The notes under the pieces were generated by a model. It was not told the DNA's origin. It saw only the letters and a program-made list of their open reading frames with translations, and made no database searches. A stretch of DNA of 64,000 nucleotides, from the NCBI GenBank assembly GCA_029948255.1, contig JALIZF010001815.1:752001-816000 (forward strand). The letters run 5' to 3'. The translations under genes were made by a program, and so were the position numbers. The stretch comes from Telmatactis stephensoni. Taxonomy: Eukaryota > Cnidaria > Anthozoa > Actiniaria > Isophelliidae. How positions within the stretch are numbered: the first letter of the stretch is position 1; the number at the start of each line of letters is the position of its first letter. Below, piece by piece: positions 11,662-22,342 of the stretch.

Positions 11662-13804
11662 ATGTTGCTCAGAGGTCGAGGCGGAAGGCTTCGACGCTTT
11701 CGTATAATTCTGATAATCATGGGTCTTGCAGTTACCTGCAATATCGCATACTGGTCGGGTTATATTGTCGCGATCAGTCAAAACCATATCCTAGCAGTCA
11801 AGTGCAGCAGAGAAACGAGAAATGAAGAAGACAGTTCAAGGAATCACTATCATACAATTCACGATCGCAGTTCTTGGAGGATTCAACCGAAATCAATCAG
11901 CAAAAGCAGCTGGCTTTTCTTAGAGAACATTTTACTGAAGAAGATACATAACCAAGAAAACAGCATTTCAAACAAGAAACTTTTGAGCTCAAGGCTGAAA
12001 AATGAACATACAAAAGATATGCACAACATAAAGAACCATCATTTTAATAGAAAATCTTTTTCAAAAGGAAATTTGGCACCGAAAAGTGACTATCTTATCC
12101 GTTTTAAAGAAAAAATCAGAAGTGAAAATGCTGGAGATAAAATTAAAGAAGCATCATTGAAAAGGGGCAACGATTTGGATATACATTCTGAGGAGTTTGC
12201 GAAGCATACCAATCTGGAATCATCAGATGTCAATAAGTTTATAATTTGGCGTCCAGTTGTAAGACCAAAAACCACTCCCAAAAACCCTCAACATCGCAAA
12301 AAGAAAAAATTCACTCCAAATATCATCATACCTCAGTTGCACGTCGATCCGAGCAATCTTGTGGTCTCCACCCAATATCAACCAAAAGATGATATGAAGA
12401 CATTGCGTATTCAAAATACTAGATTACCACAAGATCGCAGCACTCCTGGAAGAAGCCATTTACAACATAATCAGCAAAAAATGCGTGAAATTGGAAAGAA
12501 GGATCAAATGAGTCTTTCCATTTTAGGAAGACAAAATGGCCACAATGAGAAAGCTGATGATCAAAGAGGTTATCGCGAAGAGCAACAAAATAATGAAAGT
12601 ATACAGACTGAAGAAAACGAGGAATTCATTTCTCAATATCAGAAAAATCTGGAAAACGAAGAAACAGTGAAACAAGACGAGAAAAGTGGCGAAGGAAGAA
12701 AGCATAAAAAGGATAAAAAAGTTGATGATCAAAGAGGTGATCGTGAGGAGCAATGGAATCAGGAAAATTTGGAGAAGTTTCAACAGAACGAAGACGAATC
12801 TGAAAACATGCAAAACCAAAGAAATAACCGACAAAACGAAGGAATTGCAGGATTGAGCTTGAAACGAGAAAATCAGCATAGGAACCAACGAGCGAAACAA
12901 GACAAAAAACCCGATATGAGAAGAAATGCTAAAAGCCAGCGAAACCAAGAACGTCACGTGCACAAGCAAGTTGGACAAGATGAAGTGATTGAGCCAACGA
13001 GGAATGTTGAAAATGAGCAAAACCCAGAAATTCGCCAAAGAAAACAACAGCCTGATGAGGCTGAGGAAAGCAGAAAAAGATTTAAACAGACAACGGACAA
13101 CCGAAATCAACAAAACGTGTACAGAAAACAGGTGAATCAACGAAACGACGAAACTAAGCAGAGAAGAAAGCATGAATATCAGCGAAACCAGGAAAGCGAC
13201 CAACAAACAGGCCAAGATGAGGCCGAAGAGACGAGGAAAAATAATAATCCTAGCAACAGCGAAAATGACCAAAGAGCAATAGAAGATGACAAACAGAGAA
13301 GAGACAAAGAAAATCAACGAAACCTGCATGGTCAGCAACAAAGACAACCAAGAACGGGAGCTTATGAAAGAACGGAACAGGGAAATCAACGAAGTCTTGT
13401 GACGACTGTACGGAAAACTGGCAATCTAAAGCAAATGCCCCTGATAGACTTAGAAGATCTGGAAGAAGACAGAACAAGTGTTCTAGTTGTTATATTTGTA
13501 TTGACGTCTGTTATACGGTCCGACCGTCGAAAAGGCATCCGTGAAACTTGGGGGACAAAGTGTAATCGACCAGAGGTAAGGCAACGTAGTACACTTGCGT
13601 ACTCATGGTATGCTTGGTGGTTACGATTCTTGACAAAATTAGTTGGCACGATATGAAATTAAGTCTGCCAGACTGATTGCCGAGTAGTAGGTTTCGGAGG
13701 TTTCACACCAACATTGTACATGGGGCGTGGGGGAGCCAATCTCATTAGCACTCATTGCGCACGCGCATCCTGACAAAATCGTGCTAATAATTGCGGCAAT
13801 GATA

Positions 13805-13896
<92 letters not shown>

Positions 13897-15700
13897 GCAA
13901 TTTTAATTGACACTCCCCTCATGAAGGGGCTTTTCAGTGTCAATCATTCCACACTCACTACCACTACATTTCGATATACTCTACATACATCACTCAACTC
14001 ACATGTTTGATTTTTGCCGAGGGAGGAAAATCCGGAGAACCCGGAGAAAAAACCCTTGTGGCAAGTGAAAGAACAACACATCAAACAGTTGCAAAGTCAA
14101 TTCACGTATGGCCCGAGCCGGGAATCGAACTCGGACCACAGCGGTGAAAGGCGAGCGGTGAACCGGTACGCCACCCTTGCCACGATTGTAGCTACGGTAC
14201 TGCACTTGATTGAATTGTGATACATTTGTATTAAACTTAACCTCTTAAGCTATAGCCACACCCATACTACACATTTAAGCTAATTTTTTATTACTATCTA
14301 CTTACTGATTGAGTGGGACGGCCGAACGGTAAAATATTTGGTTCGAGGTCATGCCGGCGAGGTCTGTACAAATGACCAAGAGCTAAACATCTTCCCGTCT
14401 GGCCCGACCTAACTCAATCAATAAGCATTTTATTATGATTTTACTGTTATAAAAGTGTTAAAAATCTCTGTATACAAATAAAGTTAAAGCGCGCGGAAAT
14501 GAGCAGGGTCGTACGGGATTTCCTGCCCGCTTGCGCAAAGCCGTACGGCATTGATCACGTCAACTTTTCCGAAAGGTTTTATTAAGAGTGTGCGAGCAGG
14601 TTCTTACGGGTCATATAATAAATTTGCATTACTAATACCTTCAACAACTACTACTATCTTATATTAGCCTCAAATTAAGCTAAAGGCCCGTTCCAACCCA
14701 AAACAGTTGCGCATAGCGTTGCATAGTTGCAAGAGTAGAACCGAGTTGTGCTACTTCTGAATATTGTTCTGCAATTTACGCGCAAGTATTGCATGGTGCA
14801 CACACGGTGCAGCTGCCTAGTGCGGACCTAGGTAATTGCACTCGAGGTGGTCTGCTAGAGCAAGATTGGTTTTAATTGTTTGCAAGCTTTGTTTTGTGTT
14901 ATCCTGTTTGTTTTTCCTCTCCACAGATTTTGTGCTTTTTTGTAACTGATGGGTACATCGACGAGGTGTTTTACGATGACTTACTTCAAGAACATAATAC
15001 GTACAACGATTTGCTCTTCCTACCAACTGATGAGGGCCTTATTTTTGGAATGCGCTTATACTTCTTAATGAAATGGGCACAGGCCAAGTTGAAACCAAAG
15101 TTTTTCCTGCGAATTGACGACGATTACTTCTTATGCATCGAGAAATTACTCCATGAGTTGACAGAACGACCACAACAAAAGTTAGTTTGGGGCTCGTGGC
15201 ACTGCGATAAACCCACAGCAGTTTTTGTAGACGAATCTTTTATGTTGTTAACGTTTGACTTAGTAGAGTTGTTTATGTCGTTTGATGAGCAGACGCTGTT
15301 GTGTCACCCATTTGGCGACCAACAACTGGCCTTATGGCTGACTAATTACTCAGTCAAGTTTATAGGCTTTCATGATGTCAGACTCCACCACAACCCCCCT
15401 GCGTCCAAATCCACTCAGTTCAAAACCATGCGAAATATCTGTGAACGCTATCTTGGTCTTCATGGAACGTATCCTAACGAAATGAGGACGTTTTGGTCTG
15501 TTGCAAACGACGGACCTAAGAAAATACCCAAATTATCGTCGATTTATCCGTACTATTGTCCAAGTCCACCACATTATAAATGGGACGCATTCAAAGAACA
15601 GTATCGATTCAAACCAGAATACTGCGCGATAAACCCAAGATGGACAAGAGAAAGAGAGGCTTGGGAAGGAAGGCAGACAGGTGGCAAGAAATTCTCCTGA
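11662..15700 (+). CDS. GT31 family glycosyltransferase with long stalk, copy C (2 exons)
   Basis: Exons are 11662-13575 (donor CAGAG|GTAAGG) and 14927-15700 (acceptor CCACAG|ATTTTG), phase 0, giving 895 residues. The ATG-ATG start used by copy B is present at about 11571 but is followed five codons later by a stop and then an AT-rich insertion. I therefore take the ATG at 11662, which keeps the basic tail and the membrane anchor (FRIILIIMGLAVTCNIAYW). The stalk is again Q/N/E/K/R-rich. It contains a block of more than 100 residues (about 12340-12800) absent from copy B and lacks a C-terminal block of about 150 residues that copy B has. The catalytic motifs RRKGIRETW, IDDDYFL and HPFGDQQLALW are intact. 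Exon 2 starts ILCFF instead of AACYF. The intron carries a SINE (13803-14182). Probably functional, but the new start is inferred. Confidence 0.78.
13803..13895. repeat. (GAAA)n microsatellite, tail of SINE
   Basis: An uninterrupted GAAA repeat of about 90 bases. It abuts the 3' end of the minus-strand SINE and so reads as that SINE's simple-repeat tail. It is absent at the matching position of copy B (near 7113). Confidence 0.85.
13896..14182 (-). mobile_element. tRNA-derived SINE in intron of GT31 copy C
   Basis: Read on the minus strand, the element starts near 14182 with a tRNA-like head. An A-box-like TGGCGTACCGGTT is followed by a B-box GTTCGATTCCC, the internal RNA polymerase III promoter. 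A body containing CTCCGGGTTCTCCGGATTTT follows, then a short hairpin (GCCCCTTCATGAGGGG) and a (TTTC)n tail. The same intron in copy B reads straight through GGCAATGATTGTAGC at 7107-7121 without it, so the insertion happened after the gene duplication. The tRNA head is part of the SINE and is not counted as a tRNA gene. Confidence 0.75.
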
Positions 15701-16224
15701 AGGGACCTAACAGTGGGATGGGTTCCATGTTCGTTTTGCACTGTTTAAAGATGCAAATTGAAGCAACCTCAATTTCCTCATAAATTTAATGATGATAAAC
15801 CTCGCTCAGAACCAAACAGAGTTCCAATCTCAAATATACCACTGAATGGAAACGTTGAATTAGTTGGACGTCTGCGTTGTAATTGTAATAGACCTTAAGC
15901 TTCATGGAAATGGGAAACGGCAGACGGCAAATTAAAGAAGATTATAGTGCGCGAGGCTTTTCGTGTGGTCGCGTTTAATGCTTGTCACGTGATCCTGTCT
16001 GCTGTCTGCCGTTTTCCGTGTGTGTTAAGCTTAAGGTCTCTAATTACTTATCTGTACGTTTCCGTTCAGGAAGGAAGGAAGGAAACGACGAACCTTACAC
16101 CTTTTACTGGAAGATGTAAATGGTGGCATCCTCGGGTGCTCAGGGGCCTGTGACGTCATGGATGCCCTTGGGTCCGAGATGAAATGTATGCAACACCAAG
16201 TTGATCATATACAATACAATACAA

Positions 16225-16425
16225 TTGGTGGCTATGAACTCCATGTTCCAAGAACCTACTGCAAGTCATGCATTTGGTGATAGAGCGTTTGCGCATGCTG
16301 GCCCCTCTTTGTGGAACGATTTACAATCTCACTTGAGGAACATTACAAACATTAATACCTTTAAAACTGATTTAGTTGATATGAATAATAAGCACTTACA
16401 ATGTGTTTATAAATTACGTCTTTGA
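16225..16425 (+). pseudogene. C-terminal fragment of a non-LTR retrotransposon reverse transcriptase ORF
   Basis: The translation contains FGDRAFAHAGPSLWNDL followed by L..I.NINTFKTDL. This matches the pattern at the end of many LINE (CR1/L2/Jockey-like) pol proteins, of the form (R)(S/A)F..A.P.LWN.LP..IR....(L)..FK..L. Only this tail of about 60 residues is present; no reverse transcriptase core or endonuclease is near. It is taken to be a 5'-truncated, dead LINE copy. Confidence 0.6.
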
Positions 16426-17523
16426 GTTGGCTTGGCTCGATTTCTAGCCGTCAAGTGAAAACCAAACCAGAATATATTAGATTAGAAGTGTCCAAATACA
16501 AATCTTAGCCTACCAGTTGACGGATGGAAGCGGGAGTTGCTTCCAAATGTTGCCGGTAATTAAGGGCGGACGCACACTGTGATCGTGGAAAAATATCTCT
16601 TCAGTGAAGACGAAAAGGGGGCAAGCTAAGGGGGAGGGGAAAGGGGGCTCCCAGGGACGGATCGAGGATTATCTTTTAGTTTAGAGAGAGATGCAGAGTT
16701 CTAGAAATTTGAAACCGTCTAGACGATACCGGATACTAATGCCGAAAAGGAGCTAGGAGAAAATGGCCCAAAGTCGTCTCAGGAGGGAGTGCTAACCCCC
16801 TGTACCTGTAACAGTATTATATTTTGTTTACTTTTTTACATTGTTTCCTTTTGTATTCACATAAATAGTTTTCATTAAATTAGTGACTTAGCAATGTAAA
16901 TGTTGTCTATCTCAAGCACGTGTAAATGTTTGTAACTTTGATTTAAATACGCCCTGAATGTCCTGACGAGCAGACCGAACTCCATAACGTCAACTGTGGA
17001 GGATTAAAAGAAAAGTTCTAAGAGCGAAGACCTCTAGTTGGAGAATCATCCAGAAAGCCGGTGGCTGGTATCAGTAAAGAACTCCTCTTTACAGAACACA
17101 GCGAAAGGCTCTTTACAGGGCTCTGCGAAAGGCTCTTGAGAGAACACAGTGAAAAGTTCTTAAAGAACACAAGTCTGAGAACTCTGTGAAAAGTCTGTGA
17201 ACATGAATTACTGCTAGCGAAGACTGCACAAATTAACGCATGGCTGTGGTGCGACGCCAGCAAGTCAAAAACGCAAGTCTTCCTGCATGATTGAAGTACC
17301 TAAATAAGATCCCAGGGCAACTACAAGTAAAGTAAGAAAGAAAGAAAAATATTGTAAGAAAAAAAATCTTTTGAACTTTAGTTTAAATTTGTATATTTAT
17401 AAGTTATCTTATATTAGATTCATATCCACGTCAATTTATCTTAATATTTCAATTTATTTTAATATTTCAATTTATCTTAATAGTTATTTAATTAGCATTG
17501 GATTTAAGTTATTTAATTAGCAT

Positions 17524-17668
17524 TAGAGTGGTTTTCATAAACCCGTGAAATACACTTTAGTTTAATACACTTTAGTAAACCCTAATACCATTGTTTTCTT
17601 TTGTTGTCATCTGACTATTACACTTTAACTAATAGTTTTTGTTTCACGGGTTTATGAAAACCACTCTA
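17524..17668. mobile_element. MITE with perfect inverted ends and TA duplication
   Basis: The ends are GAGTGGTTTTCATAAACCCG... and its exact complement ...CGGGTTTATGAAAACCACTC, an inverted repeat of about 25 bases. TA flanks both sides (17524-17525 and 17667-17668). The core is about 90 bases and has no coding capacity. The TA flank fits a Tc1/mariner-type non-autonomous element. Confidence 0.75.
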
Positions 17669-17700
17669 ATTAGAACGAATACGAATTTATCTCTTCATTA

Positions 17701-19886
17701 TAGCGGAGCTCCGCGCGGGCCAGGCAAGCTGCGGAGCACCATACTTTAGAAAAAATGGTAACCCATCGAGTTGATTTTTCATGGACACACAGGGAGCCCA
17801 ACGGCTGTACGTCCGTCCGTACATACATACATACATACATACATACATACATACATACGTCCGTACGTCCGTGTACATCGCGATGCTGATTGGCTGATTG
17901 CTTTTTGGCGCCAACTTGACGCGCGCTGACACTTTGAAAACTGAAAATTTACAAGTTTCCTTGCAGTTTTAACTTGCAAAGCTTAAAAATAGTATTCTCG
18001 AAACCTCGTAAAAATTTAGCGATTTTGATGAACATTAATCTGTGCCAATCTTGACAGGTTAAAGCGAAAAAAACCGTACGTTTGAATTTTTTTCGAGCCT
18101 GGTGTCGTTTCAAAAACTGCTCGAAAGACGAAAGACACAGAGGATATTTTCAAAGTTGAACGACTTTTTAGTTGGATTCGTAGTTTAAAAAAATTCCTCA
18201 TAATGAATAAGTCATTGAGGATCGTGTATTCTTCGTTTCGTGAAGATGCCTTCAGTAAAGCTGCTTAAAAATCTAGCCAAAGTTGGAAATAAATCAAGAA
18301 TCGTCTGCATTGAGCGTGAAACAAGGACCAGTATGCTTCGAAAAGACAACAAGGAAAGCACTTCAAGGTAAAGACCCTGGCCAGAAAATGATATCAAAAA
18401 GTCTCTTGTACCTATATTTGATCTTTTATCTTTGATTTGGGATTGATGACTTAAAAAAAACCTTTTATGCACGTTGAACTGTGGCCAAGTTTAAAGAAAC
18501 ACTCGATCAAGCCTTACATGAAATGTACAACGACATTTTGTTTTACGGTGAACTTTTTGCACTAGTTCTAATAATAATAAAATTAGTAAAAAAAATTGAT
18601 TTTGAACTTATTTCAACCCCACTAATGTGTAAATACAGCTCAAGTTTTGGTCTGGAATTTAATGAAACAATTGACAGGAAAAAAAGAAGGAATTTTGCCA
18701 TGCAAACTAGAATTGTTTTACTTTATTCATCTGGATGAAGTTGCTCAGTGAGCCCTGTTAAGCCTTAAATACAGACTGAAAATGCTTAATTCCTTGTTTT
18801 CTTGTTATTTCAATTAGCTGTTTTTATAATCACTTTAAATTGTATTATCAGTGTAATCTGGAAGAGAAAAGTGGGAGACAAGTATTCGCCTAGCTAGTGT
18901 CATTCTTTTCTACTGTACATTAAATAACAAAACAAAATAACAACAACAACCACAAAAAACAAGATGTCACAAATATAGTGAAGACAGACAAATCAATATA
19001 TGTTGTTCTGTAATATTTGGGATGTCGAAAAGGTTTAATTACTTGTATCAATTTAAAAAAATGTTTTGGAGATTTTGCTTTCTATTTCTGAAAATTATGA
19101 ACCCTTACAAAGTCAGTTATGAAATCTGACAGTGAATCTGAATATTAAAATTTACTGTAACAAAGGTCACTGAGCATACAAGCCCATACAATATACAAAC
19201 CAAAACCAAAACTTATTTTAAAAATGCTTTTTAAATAATCTTCATTTCAACTTTTTCAATTACCACAGGAAGCCCAATTCATTTGAATCAAGAACATAAA
19301 AAAATTAAAATTGAAATTGGAGCTTTGCTTTTAGGTAGTAGTTGTTTTGAGTTGTTTTACAATTTCATCTAAAGTCATGATTAGTGTAACCTGGAAGAGA
19401 GAATTCTTGTTTCATGTAAAGACAACTATTTATCAGTGTCATTCTACTCTACATAATACAAAAAAAAACCAAGATGCCACAATACTGTCAAGACAGAAAA
19501 ATCTAAATATAATTTTCTGCAATGTCTAATTGTTTAATTGAAGGATGTTGAATTAGGTTCAGTATTTATGTGAATGAAATCAGTTTGAGGGATTTTTGCA
19601 TCCTATTTCTGAGAATTATGAAGCACTACTACTAAGTCAATTATAAAATCTGACACAAATATCTGAATAAATATCACTATGGTCACTGAGTTGAAAGCCT
19701 TATAATTCTCAGGAGACTGAAGGTCAAGAAATAAAGCTTGATCTATAGTCTTTATTTCAACTTTTACAACAAAATGCAATCTTTGTTTGCCTATTACCAC
19801 AGCAAGCCCAATTCATTTGAATCAAAAACGTCAAAATAAAACAAAGTATTTAAAATTATTATTATATTTAAATGGGAGCTCCGCTA
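17701..19886. mobile_element. GCGGAGCTCC-ended repeat element, unit 3
   Basis: Starts TAGCGGAGCTCC at 17701 and ends GGAGCTCCGCTA at 19886. The contents follow the other two copies: the CGGCTGTACGTCCGTCC stretch, then the MPSVKLLK-like open piece, then a polyA-rich block. An (ACAT)n microsatellite lies at about 17820-17858. Unlike the other copies it is not followed by a GT31 gene, so it marks the broken right edge of the array. Confidence 0.5.
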
Positions 19887-20734
19887 TTAGGTAGTACCTA
19901 ATTTTTATATTATTTTTTACTAAGAAGTTAGTGCGAATAAATGTCCAACCAAAAAGGAAGATCGAGGAGACTTGTTGTTGTTGGGAGAAGGGATTGAACA
20001 CCCACATGTGGATGGGTCACAGTACCCCTAAATCCAACGCTGAGTCCTTCATTCCCGTTCACTTCTGTTATTTGTAATAAATAGTTCCTTGCTTTCCTCT
20101 GTCACAGCGTTTTATAAACATTCCATTATTTGCGTGTTGATATTGCTGTAACGCAACTTTGACGTTAGCAGTACTTATTAAATATTTCAACACCGTCAAT
20201 CAATATTAGTTGTAGTTACACATCTCTTAAATTTTCCTCTTGGGCCTGTAGAATGGTTGTTTGATTATTGATTTGTATAACAATATAATTTATTTTTGTT
20301 GCATTTGACATGGGATGGTTTTAAATGGCGCTATATAATCTCAGTAAAATGTTTTTCTCTTTGAAGAGAGACTTGGAAGGTATTGCAACACACGTCATCA
20401 TCACGTCACGTTTTCAGTGAACGACTTAGACTGAAACCAAGTGTTAAACTGATAGCGAGAAACACGTGTTTGTCATCTTTCGATTTCCACAAGCGGAAGT
20501 TTCACTCAAATAACTCTATTTTCGAGTTTGCTCTAATTATTCCATTAAACAGCAGTTTCCCACGGATATGAAACTCTGGAAATAACATGCTCGATTTACT
20601 AAAGCAACATTAGTGATCCATTAGCTCTTAAAGTTGTCATAGCAACGTCATATTTCATTGTGGTGTGGTAACACGTCTTGACACAAGAACAATATCAAAG
20701 TGATCATAACTTTAGTATTGATTATCGTGGCGTG

Positions 20735-22309
20735 ATGGCTCCGGCTGGTAGAGTTTTGTTGGTACAAATTCTCTGTTTCTTGTGTTCCTTTTCCATTGGA
20801 CAAGATCGTTTCTCTATTTCACGATCAGAAACAGATTCCTCCGATGTTTTCAAAGTGCATGCTTCTAACTGCAGTTCCTGCTCAAGCTATACAGGCGCTG
20901 AATCCTACGACCCTTCAAGTTGCAAATGTGAATGTAAATATCACTCTTCTACTTTTGGTTTCCATACTTCGTCCTGGTCTTGTCAGGACAATACTGAACT
21001 TAGAAAGAAAGCTGGTAAGTATAGAATTTGTCCATTTATTTTGGTGCTAGAATCAGTCAGGAATTTGGAAATTGCTAAATATCCACTTATGTATCAGCTA
21101 GACATGTGTAGACACTTGCAAATCCGTACACCAATGTGACAGGAAATATTGACCTTTTGAACTCAGAGAACACCTTTGATACTTATGTGATGCTTATGAA
21201 CTTGTCTTTTGCCGGGCTTTTTTGTAAGCCATTTTATAGCCACATCTGAGCCAGTGACATTTCTATCAGATATAATGGTGCTGCTTTTGATTGATCGCCA
21301 CAATTAATGTCTTAAGATATCAGTCTGCAAATTTTAACAAGATTTCTGTCACGATTATACCCTGCGAGCAGAGTCACCCTTTTAAAGGTAAAGGGGGACT
21401 CTGCTCGCAGGGTATCACGATTATCGAACTAACCTACTCTTGATCAAACGCAATCATACTATCATTGCCAGTGACCCGGTCGCTCTGACTTATGCGCATT
21501 TTGTTCCATTCCTCAGTTGAAGAAAGATACTGAAGAAAGTACTTGTATTGATATCATATTTCTTTTCAACTGTTTTGACTTACATCTGTGAATTCTTAAT
21601 TTGGTGTTGACATTGATTGCTGAAGGGTATAAATAGTAGCTTTAAAATGCCATGCGTAAAAATGATCTACATTTAATAATATATAATACATACTGCAATT
21701 TTAAGAGTATTGTTAAAAATTAAAAGAAAATGGATATAAAATGAATAAAAGGTATAGGAACGGAAAACTGTGGGGTTTTTTTCATTTTGGTTTCATTTTC
21801 TATCACTTTTTCAGTTTCACTTTTTAATAATAATTATTCTTGCTATTTCCTTCCTTGTCGCAAATACATCATGTTTCAACACATAAAACCAGCCAGCAAA
21901 GAAACCTTTCACTTTCGAGTACTTGCGTGATTAATCCCCTTTTCGAACTATAAAAACATTAAAATAAACATTGTAGACTGATGTTATCACCGATATAAAT
22001 GGTTTTATGTAAGTACTTATCTCATGTTTAGTGATGGATAGAAGTTGTGACAAGTTCACAAACGTACACATACATAAATATTTAATTACAATGTGTGGAA
22101 GTTTGGGAATCGTTCCATGCATAAATTCGTGATCAGTAATATACAATTTACCTATTTTATTATATAGTGTGTTTTACATCGAATTTTATATTTGTAAATG
22201 TGTACAGTGGCATCTATAAAATTTGTCATTGGCATATTTCAACCCTACACTGATGTGTATTCTCTTATTTTCTTTCTCTCTTTTTTCTCTCTTTGTTTCT
22301 TTGATTCTC

Positions 22310-22342
<33 letters not shown>

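Larger units (their letters stand above)
15701..20734. other. Region between the GT31 array and receptor gene R1
   Basis: No complete gene is seen. The first 470 bases are GT31 3' flank. At about 16170 this unit departs from the others and holds a LINE fragment, unassigned sequence and a MITE (17524-17668). The array-like sequence resumes at 17701 with a third GCGGAGCTCC element. From 19.9 to 20.7 kb I see nothing recognisable except the presumed upstream region of R1. Confidence 0.55.

Noticed and set aside
14100..14182. Possible tRNA gene on the minus strand
   Set aside because: A- and B-box-like sequences are present but continue into a SINE body and (TTTC)n tail; it is a SINE head.
16201..16425. 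Intact small gene
   Set aside because: The sequence matches the end of LINE reverse transcriptases and is truncated, so it is called a pseudogene fragment instead.
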